From Acidimicrobiaceae bacterium (lineage in GTDB: Bacteria > Actinomycetota > Acidimicrobiia > Acidimicrobiales > Ilumatobacteraceae): a stretch of DNA of 64,000 nt. How positions within the stretch are numbered: position 1 is the first letter of the stretch; every line of letters starts with the position of its first letter. The notes below the pieces were generated by a model. The model worked only from the letters and a program-made list of their open reading frames with translations. It had not been told where the DNA came from and searched no databases. Of this stretch, positions 15,922 to 23,514 are shown in pieces. The translations under genes were made by a program, and so were the position numbers. Location of the stretch: assembly GCA_020637295.1 (NCBI GenBank), contig JACJWF010000001.1:62001-126000 (forward strand), given 5' to 3'.

Positions 15922-16953
15922 GTGACCAGTGCACCGCAGTTCCCCGCCGTGGACGCCTTCGCCGACCTTCGCCTCACCGAGTGGACGTCCTGCGGCGGAT
16001 GCGCAGCGAAGTGGGGTGCATCGCTGCTCACCGACCTCGTGCGCGAGATGCCTTCCGGAGCCGATCCCTCCCTGCTCGTCGGCCTCGCCCCGTTCGATGA
16101 CGCGGCCATCTACCAGGTGTCGCCGGACGTCGCCCTCGTCAGCACCACGGATTTCTTCCCGCCGCTGGTCGACCACCCGGCGGACTTCGGCGCCATCGCC
16201 GCGGCCAATGCCTGCAGCGACGTGTTCGCGATGGGCGGGCGGGTCGCCATCGCCGTCAACGTCGCCGCCTTCCCGGAGCACTTCCCGCGCGAGGCCATCG
16301 TCGCCATCTTCGACGCCGCCGCGGCCGTGGTGGCCGAGGCCGGCGGCACCATCGCCGGCGGCCACACCATCCGCAACCCGGAGCCCATCTTCGGCCTCGC
16401 GGTGCAAGGCGTGGTCCACCCCGACCGGGTGTTCCGCAAGGGCGGCGCCCGCCCGGGCGACGCCCTGGTCCTCAGCAAGCCGGTCGGCACGGGCCTCACC
16501 CTGGCCGGCGGCACCGATGCGGACAAGGCCGCCGCCATCGCCGGCATGCGCCGGGTCAACCGGGCCGCCTCGGAGGAACTGCAGGCGCTCGGCGCCGCAG
16601 TGCATGCCGTCACCGACGTCACCGGCTACGGCCTGGCCGGGCACGGGTGGGAGATGGCCGAGCGCAGCGATGTCGCCGTGGTGGTGCAGACCGATGGCAT
16701 CGTCGCCTATCCCGGTGCACGCGAGGCCGCGGACCGCGGCGTGCGCACCGGCGGCGATGCCCGCAACCGCGACTACGTCGACGCGCACGTTCGGTCCACG
16801 GCGACCGCCACGGGCGAGGCCCTGTGCATGGACCCGCAGACGTCGGGTGGCCTGCTGGCCGCGGTGGACCCTGCGGTGCTGGCCGGCCTCTCGCCCATGT
16901 GGTGGCGCGCCGGCGAGGTGGCCGCCGGCCCCGCCGCGCTGGTGCTGCGCTGA
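15922..16953 (+). CDS. selD: Selenide, water dikinase (selenophosphate synthetase)
   Basis: 343-residue ATP-dependent enzyme making selenophosphate, the selenium donor for selenocysteine, selenouridine and Se-dependent Mo hydroxylases. The N-terminal catalytic loop is SCGGCAAKWG with Cys24, Cys27 and Lys30. The family's PFDDAAIY and STTDFFPPLVD, the ACSDVFAMGG metal motif and GHTIRNPEP all follow. The C-terminus has MDPQTSGGLL. The catalytic residue is Cys, not Sec. The GTG start at 15922 follows TAGGCT by 7 bases. No selA, selB or selenouridine synthase is in the window, so the user of selenophosphate is unknown. rnhB follows after three bases. Confidence 0.95.
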   Translation: MTSAPQFPAVDAFADLRLTEWTSCGGCAAKWGASLLTDLVREMPSGADPSLLVGLAPFDDAAIYQVSPDVALVSTTDFFPPLVDHPADFGAIAAANACSDVFAMGGRVAIAVNVAAFPEHFPREAIVAIFDAAAAVVAEAGGTIAGGHTIRNPEPIFGLAVQGVVHPDRVFRKGGARPGDALVLSKPVGTGLTLAGGTDADKAAAIAGMRRVNRAASEELQALGAAVHAVTDVTGYGLAGHGWEMAERSDVAVVVQTDGIVAYPGAREAADRGVRTGGDARNRDYVDAHVRSTATATGEALCMDPQTSGGLLAAVDPAVLAGLSPMWWRAGEVAAGPAALVLR

Positions 16954-16956
16954 ACC

Positions 16957-17637
16957 ATGGCCGGCCGGGCCCCAACACGCCGCATCGAGCAGGAGATGTG
17001 GGCTGCCGGCCATGCCGTCGTCGTGGGCATCGACGAGGTCGGCCGCGGTGCCTGGGCCGGGCCGCTGATGGTCGGCGCCGCGGTGCTGCCGCGGGCGAAG
17101 CGGGTGCTCGGGGTGCGCGACTCCAAGATGCTCACCGAGGCCAACCGGGAGAAGCTGTTCGACCGCGTCGCCGCCTGGTGCGACGGGTGGGCTGTCGGTG
17201 CCGTCAGCCAGGTGGAGTGCGACGAGATGGGCATGGCCGAGGCCCAGCGCGAGGCCACCCGCCGGGCGCTGGCCGCGCTGCGGGCACAGGGGGTGGAGCC
17301 GGACGTCGCGGTCGTGGACGGCAAGTGGAACTTCGTCGGCGACGGTGTCCGCCACGTGGAGATGAGGGTGAAGGCCGACCGCGACTGCCTCTCCGTCGCT
17401 GCTGCCAGCATCCTGGCCAAGGTCACTCGCGACAGGGAGATGCGCGACCACGCGGCGAGCTACCCGATGTGGAGCTTCGACACCAACAAGGGCTACCCGT
17501 GCCCGCTCCACAAGGCGGCGCTGCAGGGCTACGGCCCGTCAGCCATCCACCGCCGGACCTGGGTGTTCATGGACCACTACGTGCCGTGGCCGGGTGTGCC
17601 CCGCGTGGTGCGGCCCGAGCAGCCGACCCTGTTCTAG
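16957..17637 (+). CDS. rnhB: Ribonuclease HII
   Basis: 226-residue endonuclease that cuts RNA in RNA-DNA hybrids and single ribonucleotides embedded in DNA. VVGIDEVGRGAWAGPL carries the first two acidic catalytic residues (the family DE-GRG motif), VRDSKMLTEANRE follows, and VKADRDCLSVAAASILAKV supplies the remaining acidic residue. The length is typical. The ATG is three bases after selD, so the two are cotranscribed. The C-terminal tail RPEQPTLF after the catalytic domain is short. The identification is secure. Confidence 0.96.
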   Translation: MAGRAPTRRIEQEMWAAGHAVVVGIDEVGRGAWAGPLMVGAAVLPRAKRVLGVRDSKMLTEANREKLFDRVAAWCDGWAVGAVSQVECDEMGMAEAQREATRRALAALRAQGVEPDVAVVDGKWNFVGDGVRHVEMRVKADRDCLSVAAASILAKVTRDREMRDHAASYPMWSFDTNKGYPCPLHKAALQGYGPSAIHRRTWVFMDHYVPWPGVPRVVRPEQPTLF

Positions 17638-17644
17638 GAGGTGA
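17636..17644 (+). promoter_or_regulatory. Perfect Shine-Dalgarno sequence deciding the amine oxidase start
   Basis: AGGAGGTGA, fully complementary to the usual 3' end of 16S rRNA. It overlaps the rnhB stop and rules out the GTG at 17641 as the initiation codon. Confidence 0.75.
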
Positions 17645-17649
17645 CCGGC

Positions 17650-18888
17650 GTGGCGGATGTGATCGTGATCGGTGCCGGGCTGGCCGGGCTGCGCTGTGCC
17701 ACAGACCTCGTGGCCGCCGGTGCGGACGTGGTGGTGCTGGAGGCTCGCGCCCGCGTCGGCGGGCGGGTGTGGAGTCATACGTTCAGCGACGGCCAGGTGG
17801 CCGAGCGCGGGGCGGAGTTCATCGACGGCAACCACCGCGAGGTGCTCGCGCTGGCCGCCCATCTGGGGCTGCCGCTCACCACGCGTGACGCCGAACCGGA
17901 CCCGCGGGCAACGCTGGTGGACGCAGGCGGCCGGGCGGTTCCGATGCACCTGCACGCCAGCGTCGCCGCAGATCTCGGCCGCTGGGAGGCGGCGATCCGC
18001 GGCCTTGACGCCGACGATCCGGCGCTGGAGGTGCGAACGCTCGCCGACCTGGTGCACGACCTGTCCGTGCCGGTGATGTCTCGTCTGGTGATCGGGCGCG
18101 AGATCCGCACCGAGTTCATGCTCCCGCCTGATGAGGTCAGCCAGCGGTTCGCTGCTCAGGTGGCCGGCCACCAGGCGCCCGGGGAGCGCGAACGTCATCG
18201 TGTGGTCGGCGGCAACGACCGGCTGGCACGCGGGCTGGCGGAAGGGCTGGGGGATCGCGTGCGCCTGGCCACACCCGTGGCCGCGCTGGATGCCGCTGCC
18301 GGCGAGGTGGAACTGGCCGGTGGCGAGCGGCTGCAGGCCCAAGCCGTCGTGGCCGCAGTGCCGCTGCCGGTGCTCTCCCGGCTGTGGCCGGCGTTGCCGA
18401 TGGCGCTGGGCACCCTCGCCTACGGGGTGGGGGGCAAGATCAGCGTGCAGTTCGCCCGCCGGCTGTGGCGGGACTACGGCCGCAACGGGACCGTGGTCAG
18501 CGACCGGCAGTGGGGTCACCTGTGGGAGACCACGGACGATCAGCCCGGTGACCGCGGCGTGCTCACCAACCTGCTGGCGTCCCACGACGGTGCGGCCTTT
18601 GCCACCCTGCCGGCGTCGCCGGACGTGCTGGTCAAGGAGATCGACCGGCTGTTCCCCGGGGCTCAGGGGCTGGCCGGGGAGCGGGTGGTGACGGACTGGA
18701 CCGACGACCCGTGGAGCCTGGGGTGCTATGTGTGCGCCGGTCCCGGGCAGTGGACGGCAGCGCAACCGTTCCTCCACCGCCCGCACGGGCGGCTGTGGCT
18801 GGCGGGCGAGCACGCCGATGCCTTCACCGGGTTCATGGAAGGCGCGCTGCGGAGCGGGGCGCGGGTGGCGGCGGCGATCAGGCAGTGA
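17650..18888 (+). CDS. FAD-dependent amine oxidase/NAD(P)-binding oxidoreductase
   Basis: 412-residue flavoprotein of the monoamine oxidase/phytoene desaturase superfamily. It starts VIVIGAGLAGLRCA (FAD dinucleotide fold), followed by VVVLEARARVGGRVWSH, the GG-R motif. The C-terminal FAD motif is GRLWLAGEHADAFTGFMEGAL. The substrate is unknown. A perfect AGGAGGTGA ribosome site (17636-17644) overlaps the rnhB stop and lies five bases before the GTG at 17650, so that start is preferred to the GTG at 17641 inside the Shine-Dalgarno itself. The 3' end overlaps the convergent lipoprotein gene by 11 bases. Confidence 0.88.
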   Translation: MADVIVIGAGLAGLRCATDLVAAGADVVVLEARARVGGRVWSHTFSDGQVAERGAEFIDGNHREVLALAAHLGLPLTTRDAEPDPRATLVDAGGRAVPMHLHASVAADLGRWEAAIRGLDADDPALEVRTLADLVHDLSVPVMSRLVIGREIRTEFMLPPDEVSQRFAAQVAGHQAPGERERHRVVGGNDRLARGLAEGLGDRVRLATPVAALDAAAGEVELAGGERLQAQAVVAAVPLPVLSRLWPALPMALGTLAYGVGGKISVQFARRLWRDYGRNGTVVSDRQWGHLWETTDDQPGDRGVLTNLLASHDGAAFATLPASPDVLVKEIDRLFPGAQGLAGERVVTDWTDDPWSLGCYVCAGPGQWTAAQPFLHRPHGRLWLAGEHADAFTGFMEGALRSGARVAAAIRQ

Positions 18889-19291
18889 CCGTGATGGTGA
18901 TCTCGCCGGAAGCGTTGAGGTCGCAGGTGCCGGAAAGGACGCCTTCGCGGGTGAACCGCATGGCCAGCGTCTTGTTGGCGCCGATGAAGAACGGGCCGAC
19001 GACGATGTCGCGCGAATCCTGGTTGACGATCCGGATGGAGTCGCCGACCTTCGCGGGGATGTCGTTGGGCATGATGTCGATGGTCTGCCCGGCGTCGATC
19101 TTCACCCCGGTGCCATAGGGGATGAGGTACTCGAACGTGGCTTCCTCGTCGGCGCCCAGTGGGGCGGTCTCCACCTGCTGGGAGGTGGTGGAGGTGCTGC
19201 GCTCCTTGCCGGCGCAGGCACTGGCGGCCACGGGCAGCGTCAGGGTGGCTGCGATCAACGCAGCGCGGGCGAGGCGGTGGCGTGTCGGCAT
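18878..19291 (-). CDS. Small cupredoxin-like lipoprotein, last gene of the copper operon
   Basis: 137-residue exported lipoprotein. The signal peptide ends in a lipobox at VAASAC, with Cys26 as the lipid-modified residue. A short Ser/Thr linker precedes a beta-rich domain (about 50-137) with IDIMPNDIPAKVGDSIRIVN, DIVVGPFFIGAN and a late SGTCDLN, in the style of small cupredoxins. The full Cu-ligand set (His-Cys-His-Met) is not present, so it may bind metal differently or only be structural. It lies three bases after the SCO1 gene and must be cotranscribed. A role in copper delivery is inferred from context. Confidence 0.78.
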   Translation of the reverse strand: MPTRHRLARAALIAATLTLPVAASACAGKERSTSTTSQQVETAPLGADEEATFEYLIPYGTGVKIDAGQTIDIMPNDIPAKVGDSIRIVNQDSRDIVVGPFFIGANKTLAMRFTREGVLSGTCDLNASGEITITVTA

Positions 19292-19294
19292 GGT

Positions 19295-19933
19295 TCAGGC
19301 CTTCCCGTCGATGGTGCCGAGCATGATGTCCAGGTCGATGGCGATGGCGTCCGACGGCAGGCCGAACGGCCAGGTCAGCACGACGTCGGCGTTCTCGTCC
19401 ACCAGGTACATGAAGGGCGAGTGGCTGACCTCGATGACCCCGTCGTCGGTGGTCGTCACCGAGTAGGACGCGCCGAACGCCTTGGTGGCGACGCCGAGTG
19501 CCTCCTGGTCAGTGGTGCGCAGCGCGTGGCCGGCGGGGATGAAGCTGTGCAGGTACCCGGTGATGACGTCGTCGGTGTCGCGGTCCGGGTCGATGGTGCC
19601 CATCGCCATGTCGATGCGGGCCGCCTTGTCGGTGCCCAGCTGCTCCAGCGCCTTCTTCAGGTCGTACAGCGTGGTGGGGCAGACGTCCGGGCAGTTGGTG
19701 TAGCCGAAGTACACGACCAGGAGGTGACCGGGCTGGGCGACGAAGTCGAACTCCGCGCCGGAGCCGGCCTCGGGAAGGGAATTGCCGGCGACGTTCTGCG
19801 GCGGATCCGTCTGGTAGCCGCTGATCACACGCGGGGCAGAGGTGGTGGTGGCCGACGAGTCGTCGCCACAGGCGGTCGCGGTGAGGAGGAGTGTGGCGGC
19901 GATGATGCCGCCGAGGCGGTGGTGGCGGCGCAT
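19295..19933 (-). CDS. SCO1/SenC family copper chaperone lipoprotein
   Basis: 212-residue membrane-anchored thioredoxin-fold protein. The lipobox TATAC places the lipidated Cys at 22. The copper-binding CxxxC is Cys81-Pro-Asp-Val-Cys85 in GYTNCPDVCPTTL and the third ligand is His171 in EVSHSPFMYLVD, all at family spacing. SCO proteins insert or reduce copper at the CuA centre of cytochrome c oxidase subunit II. It is located between the TlpA gene (one base away) and the small lipoprotein in one operon, completing a copper-insertion set. The catalytic and metal-binding residues are intact. Confidence 0.93.
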   Translation of the reverse strand: MRRHHRLGGIIAATLLLTATACGDDSSATTTSAPRVISGYQTDPPQNVAGNSLPEAGSGAEFDFVAQPGHLLVVYFGYTNCPDVCPTTLYDLKKALEQLGTDKAARIDMAMGTIDPDRDTDDVITGYLHSFIPAGHALRTTDQEALGVATKAFGASYSVTTTDDGVIEVSHSPFMYLVDENADVVLTWPFGLPSDAIAIDLDIMLGTIDGKA

Positions 19934-19934
19934 G

Positions 19935-20450
19935 TCAGCCTCCGAGGTCGGGGAAGTGGTCGGCGATGGCGCTGCGGAGCTCGTCCGCCGTGAAGGCGCC
20001 GGAGTGCACGTCGAGCACCGTACCGTCCGCGTCGATGAAGGCGGTGGCGGGCAGGTTGGCGACGGCGAACTCGGACATCAGCCCACCGTCCACGTCGGTG
20101 TACTGCGGGTAGGAGACGCCGAGGTCGGCGGCGAACGCGGCGGCAGCCGCGGGGTCGTCACCGACGTTGACGCCGATGATGCGCACCGAGGTGGTCTCGG
20201 AGGCGACCTCGTCGAGGGCCGGCATCTCCTTCACGCAGGGGCTGCACCACGTGGCCCACAGGTTGACCACGAGGGGCGTGCCGCTGAACTCGGTGAGGGT
20301 GGCCGAGGAACCGTCTGCTGCGGCAATCGGAACGGTGAGTGCGGCGGCCGTGGTGCCACCGCTGTCGCCCCCGCATGCGCCGAGCAACCCGACCGCCAGC
20401 ATTCCTGCCAGCAGGCGGCGGCTCGACGCATGCGGGAAGCGAAACCTCAT
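19935..20450 (-). CDS. TlpA/ResA-like thiol-disulfide oxidoreductase lipoprotein
   Basis: 171-residue thioredoxin-like protein anchored by a lipobox LGAC (Cys26). The redox centre is Cys69-Ser-Pro-Cys72 in NLWATWCSPCVKEMP, and the cis-Pro segment is ANLPATAFID. Such proteins reduce the cysteines of SCO1 or of the CuA site before copper loading. The ATG at 20450 overlaps the upstream PCuAC stop by four bases (ATGA), giving translational coupling. In this operon it probably keeps the SCO1 or CuA thiols reduced on the outer face of the membrane. Confidence 0.92.
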   Translation of the reverse strand: MRFRFPHASSRRLLAGMLAVGLLGACGGDSGGTTAAALTVPIAAADGSSATLTEFSGTPLVVNLWATWCSPCVKEMPALDEVASETTSVRIIGVNVGDDPAAAAAFAADLGVSYPQYTDVDGGLMSEFAVANLPATAFIDADGTVLDVHSGAFTADELRSAIADHFPDLGG

Positions 20451-21115
20451 GCGCTCGGGGCCTCTTCCAGCACCGGGACGTCGATGGTGATCTCGCCGGC
20501 GTTCTCGAAGATCAGCGTGATCTGGATGGTCTGGCCGATCTCGAGGGGGTTGACAAGGCCGATGAGCATGACGTGGTAGCCACCGGGCTTCAGTTCCACG
20601 GCGGTGCCGGCGGGCAGGTCGATGAACTCGACTTCCTGCATCGTCATCTCACCGGAGGGCATCGTGTCGTCGCTGCCCATGTCCATGCCCATGGTGGTGT
20701 CCGACCCCATGTCCATGCCCATGGTGGTGTCCGACCCCATGTCCATGCCCATGGTGGTGTCCGACCCCATGCTGTCGTCCGGCATCACCATGACGACCTC
20801 GTGGATCTGCACTTCGGCGACGATTGACGGGTCGGCCTTGGCGCCGACCAGCTTGTCGGCGACCGGGCTGGTGATCGTCATGTACGCCGCACCGTTGCCC
20901 GCCATCATCGGCGAGTTGCGGGCCCACGCACCTTCGATCACCGGGGCGGCCGCGGCGGCGTCGGTGGTGGGGGTGGCCGTGGTGGCTGCGGTGTCCTCGT
21001 CGTCGCCGCAGGCGACGCCGAAGAGGCCGAGGGCGCCGACGGCGACCAGCGCACCGGTGGTGCGGAGGACGGTACGGATACGGGTGGGGGTGTTCTGCTG
21101 CTCCATGCCCATCAT
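20447..21115 (-). CDS. PCuAC-type copper chaperone lipoprotein with Met-rich repeat insert
   Basis: 222-residue exported copper chaperone. The lipobox FGVAC gives lipidated Cys36. The PCuAC domain begins VIEGAWARNSPMMAG and has the Cu(I)-ligand His in VQIHEVV, then LPAGTAVELKPGGYHVMLIGL with the second His-x-Met pair. Between the two halves of the site the family has a short loop; here it carries three copies of GSDTTMGMDM rich in Met and Asp. The ATG at 21115 has GAGACT 7 bases upstream; starts at 21112 and 21106 are alternatives. It is the first gene of a four-gene copper operon and would pass Cu(I) to SCO1 or directly to CuA. Confidence 0.92.
   Translation of the reverse strand: MMGMEQQNTPTRIRTVLRTTGALVAVGALGLFGVACGDDEDTAATTATPTTDAAAAAPVIEGAWARNSPMMAGNGAAYMTITSPVADKLVGAKADPSIVAEVQIHEVVMVMPDDSMGSDTTMGMDMGSDTTMGMDMGSDTTMGMDMGSDDTMPSGEMTMQEVEFIDLPAGTAVELKPGGYHVMLIGLVNPLEIGQTIQITLIFENAGEITIDVPVLEEAPSA
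20676..20765 (-). repeat. Three exact 30-bp repeats encoding GSDTTMGMDM
   Basis: Units 20676-20705, 20706-20735 and 20736-20765 are identical at the DNA level, with partial units on both sides. They lie in the metal-site loop of the PCuAC chaperone and add nine methionines. Exact identity implies recent duplication. Confidence 0.92.
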
Positions 21116-21122
21116 GTCGTCC

Positions 21123-21128
21123 AGTCTC
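21123..21128 (-). promoter_or_regulatory. Probable -10 of the copper operon
   Basis: GAGACT on the minus strand, 7 bases before the ATG at 21115. It matches only the A and final T of the local consensus, so it is weaker than most. No recognisable copper-repressor box was seen nearby. Confidence 0.35.
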
Positions 21129-21234
21129 CCCGGGGAGTTCCCGGAGCGGGCGGGGACCACCTGCCCTTTGTCGTGTGACATTGGTCCTACTACCACGCTC
21201 CGTGGGCCGGCCGTGCGGTGTGACACCCCCTCGC

Positions 21235-21240
21235 TACGGT
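21235..21240 (+). promoter_or_regulatory. Leaderless -10 of the five-gene SWIM-MoxR-VWA operon
   Basis: TACGGT, 7 bases before the ATG at 21248. All later genes of the operon are joined by overlaps or short gaps without such an element except one 40-base gap, so this is probably the only promoter. Confidence 0.6.
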
Positions 21241-21247
21241 TGCGGCC

Positions 21248-22687
21248 ATGAGCGACGTGCCGGCGCGGAAGTGGCAGGTGGAGCACGTCCACGCGCTCGC
21301 CCCCTCGCCCAGTTCGCTCATCGCGGCCCAGCCCGTGGCGGTTCTCTCGCGGTGGTCAGGGCTCGGTTGTGACGCCCGCGGCGTGTGGGGCCGGTGCGCC
21401 GGCGGGGCCAGCGAACCGTACGACTGCGTGGTGGACCATGTGGGTGTTGGGTTCCGCTGCTCGTGCCCCAGCCGCCGGCACCCCTGCAAGCACGCGCTCG
21501 CCCTGCTGCTGCTGTGGGTGCGTGGCCAGGTGCCGGAGGGCGTGCCGGGTGGGCGCACCGCCTCATGGCTGCAGGGGCGCGTCACCGCAGACGCCGCCGC
21601 AGCCGAGGCCGGGGGGCAGCCGCCGGCGGGGGTGGCAGAGGTTGCGCCCGCCGACGGCCCAGCGGCCCCGGCCGGGGGCGAGGCCGTGGCGTCCACTGCG
21701 GCGGCCGCGGACGGTCCGCCGCCCCCGCCGCCCGCGTCGTCCGGCCGGGACGACCGTGTGGCGCGGATGGCCGCCGGCCTCGCGGAGCTGGACCGCTGGC
21801 TGGAGGACCGTCTGCGGACGGGCCTGGCCGACCCCGCGCTCACCCGCTACGCGACGTGGGACGGCCTGGCCGCCCGCCTGGTGGACGCCCAGGCCGGGTC
21901 GCTGGCCAACCGGGTCCGCCGCCTGGCCGGCCAGGTGGGCACCGGGCCGACCTGGCACGAGCAGGTGCTGGCGGAGTTGGGCATGCTGCACCTGCTGGCC
22001 CAGGCGGGGCGGCGGCTGGGCACGCTGCCCTTGGACCTCGGCGATTCGGTCGCCGCCACCGTCGGCTGGCAGGTGCGCCAGGCGGACGTGCTGGCCGGCG
22101 TGCCGCACACCGACACGTGGGTGGTCATGGGCCGCAGCGACACGAGGGAGGACCGCATCGAGGTCCGCCGCACCTGGCTGCGGGGCGCGACCACGGGAGT
22201 GTGGGCCATGCTCCTGTCCTTCGCCGCCTACCAGCAGCGGCTGGACGACTCGTTCGCCGTCGGCACCGCCGTGGAGGCGGACCTGTTCCGCTACCCCGGC
22301 GTTTCCCGCCTGCGGGCGCTGCCCGGCCGCCGGGCGGAGCACGCCACGCCCCACGGGCCGGTCGGCGCCGTCAGCGTGGCTGCGGCGTGCACGGAGGTCG
22401 GGGCGATGCTCGCCGCCGAGCCGTGGCTGGACCGGCTGCCCGTGTGCCTCAACGCCGCCGTCAGCCGCCGCGGCACCCGCTTCGTCCTGGCCGACCACAC
22501 CGGCTCGCTGCCGCTGGCCGTGGGCGACGGTGCGCTGGCCCCGCTGCTGGCCTGCACCGCGGACGGCGCCGTCCCCGTCACCGCCGAGTGGACCACCACG
22601 GGGCTGGTGCCGCTCACCGTGCACCTCCCCGACCGCTCGGTGGACATCGGCCCTCGGGCCGACCCGTCCTTCGTGGGGGCCGCATGA
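21248..22687 (+). CDS. SWIM zinc-finger protein, first gene of MoxR-VWA operon
   Basis: 479-residue protein. The SWIM zinc finger lies near the N-terminus with ligands Cys71, Cys73, Cys80 and His82 (FRCSCPSRRHPCKHALALLLLW), the canonical CxC-CxH pattern. An Ala/Pro/Gly-rich linker follows (about 100-165), then a large mostly helical region (170-479) with no recognised domain, containing WHEQVLAELGMLHLLAQAG and DTWVVMGRS. SWIM domains bind DNA or mediate protein contacts. The gene's stop overlaps the next start (ATGA). In this set it is a candidate substrate-recognition or DNA-targeting component of the downstream AAA+/VWA machinery; that role is inference. Confidence 0.88.
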   Translation: MSDVPARKWQVEHVHALAPSPSSLIAAQPVAVLSRWSGLGCDARGVWGRCAGGASEPYDCVVDHVGVGFRCSCPSRRHPCKHALALLLLWVRGQVPEGVPGGRTASWLQGRVTADAAAAEAGGQPPAGVAEVAPADGPAAPAGGEAVASTAAAADGPPPPPPASSGRDDRVARMAAGLAELDRWLEDRLRTGLADPALTRYATWDGLAARLVDAQAGSLANRVRRLAGQVGTGPTWHEQVLAELGMLHLLAQAGRRLGTLPLDLGDSVAATVGWQVRQADVLAGVPHTDTWVVMGRSDTREDRIEVRRTWLRGATTGVWAMLLSFAAYQQRLDDSFAVGTAVEADLFRYPGVSRLRALPGRRAEHATPHGPVGAVSVAAACTEVGAMLAAEPWLDRLPVCLNAAVSRRGTRFVLADHTGSLPLAVGDGALAPLLACTADGAVPVTAEWTTTGLVPLTVHLPDRSVDIGPRADPSFVGAA

Positions 22688-23514
22688 CCGTCGCCGAGCA
22701 CTGGGAGGACCTCGTCACCACCGCGCTGCTCGGAACGGACCGGCGCGCCGTCCCCGAGCCGCCGGACGGCGGGCTGGCCGACCTCGTCGCCGACCTGTCG
22801 GCAACACGGCCCACCGCCGATGCCGCCGCACTCCTCCTCTCCCAGGTGGCGGCCACCACGGCGGTGCGGCGCGCCGGCGTGCTGCCCGGCCCGGCCGTGC
22901 CCGCGCTGGTGCCGCCGGCGGCCGATGCCCGCCCCGTCACCCCGCCGGCCGCCACTGCCACCTGGCAGCGGGTGGTGGCGGACTGGCCGGTGCTGGAGGA
23001 CGAATGGGTCCTGGCCGTGGTGCGCAGCGACCGCCGCCTGTCGCCCGAGCTCGTGGCGCCGCTCCTGGCCCGCCACCGTGGCGACCAGGTGCGCCACGCC
23101 CGCGTGCTGGTGGCCGCGGGGCCGCTGGGGGAGTGGATGGTGGAGGCCATCCCGCGTCTCGGGTGCGCCGCCCGCGCCGCCCTGCAGGGGCCGGCCCTGG
23201 CGGAGCGGCTGGCCGAGCTGCCGGAGCTGCCGATCGTGCCGCAGCACGCCGAGCTGTGTGCCTGCCAGGGCCGAGGCGGGGCCGCCGAGGTCGCCGGGGT
23301 CGTGGCCGGCGGGTTGTCCGCGGGCGCGCTCACCGTCGCCGACCGGGCCGTCCTGATCAACCTCGTTGCCCGCCTGCACCCTTCCGTCCTGCTGCCGGTT
23401 GCTGCCGCGCTGCAACGGGTGGACCCCTCCCGGCCGGCCATCGGCCTGGCCCTCGCCCTCGCCGACCTGGCGGCCCTCCGCCATCACCTGCTCACCGAAC
23501 TGGAGCCCGCATGA
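22684..23514 (+). CDS. DUF5691 protein of the MoxR-VWA operon
   Basis: 276-residue protein starting with the DUF5691 signature HWEDLVTTALLGTDRR. The rest is alpha-helical and Leu/Ala-rich, with repeated short helices (LLARHRGDQVRHARVLVAAG, then LALADLAALRHHLL), suggesting a HEAT-like or scaffold structure. There is no signal peptide, membrane segment or catalytic motif. The ATG at 22684 overlaps the SWIM stop, and its own stop overlaps the MoxR start, both as ATGA. Tight coupling on both sides argues for a stoichiometric complex with its neighbours. No biochemical function is known to me for this family. Confidence 0.82.
   Translation: MTVAEHWEDLVTTALLGTDRRAVPEPPDGGLADLVADLSATRPTADAAALLLSQVAATTAVRRAGVLPGPAVPALVPPAADARPVTPPAATATWQRVVADWPVLEDEWVLAVVRSDRRLSPELVAPLLARHRGDQVRHARVLVAAGPLGEWMVEAIPRLGCAARAALQGPALAERLAELPELPIVPQHAELCACQGRGGAAEVAGVVAGGLSAGALTVADRAVLINLVARLHPSVLLPVAAALQRVDPSRPAIGLALALADLAALRHHLLTELEPA

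Noticed and set aside
15214..17511. A 765-codon minus-strand frame antisense to selD and rnhB
   Set aside because: Both plus-strand genes are secure. The real MOSC protein starts at 15897 with its own -10; the rest is a compositional shadow.
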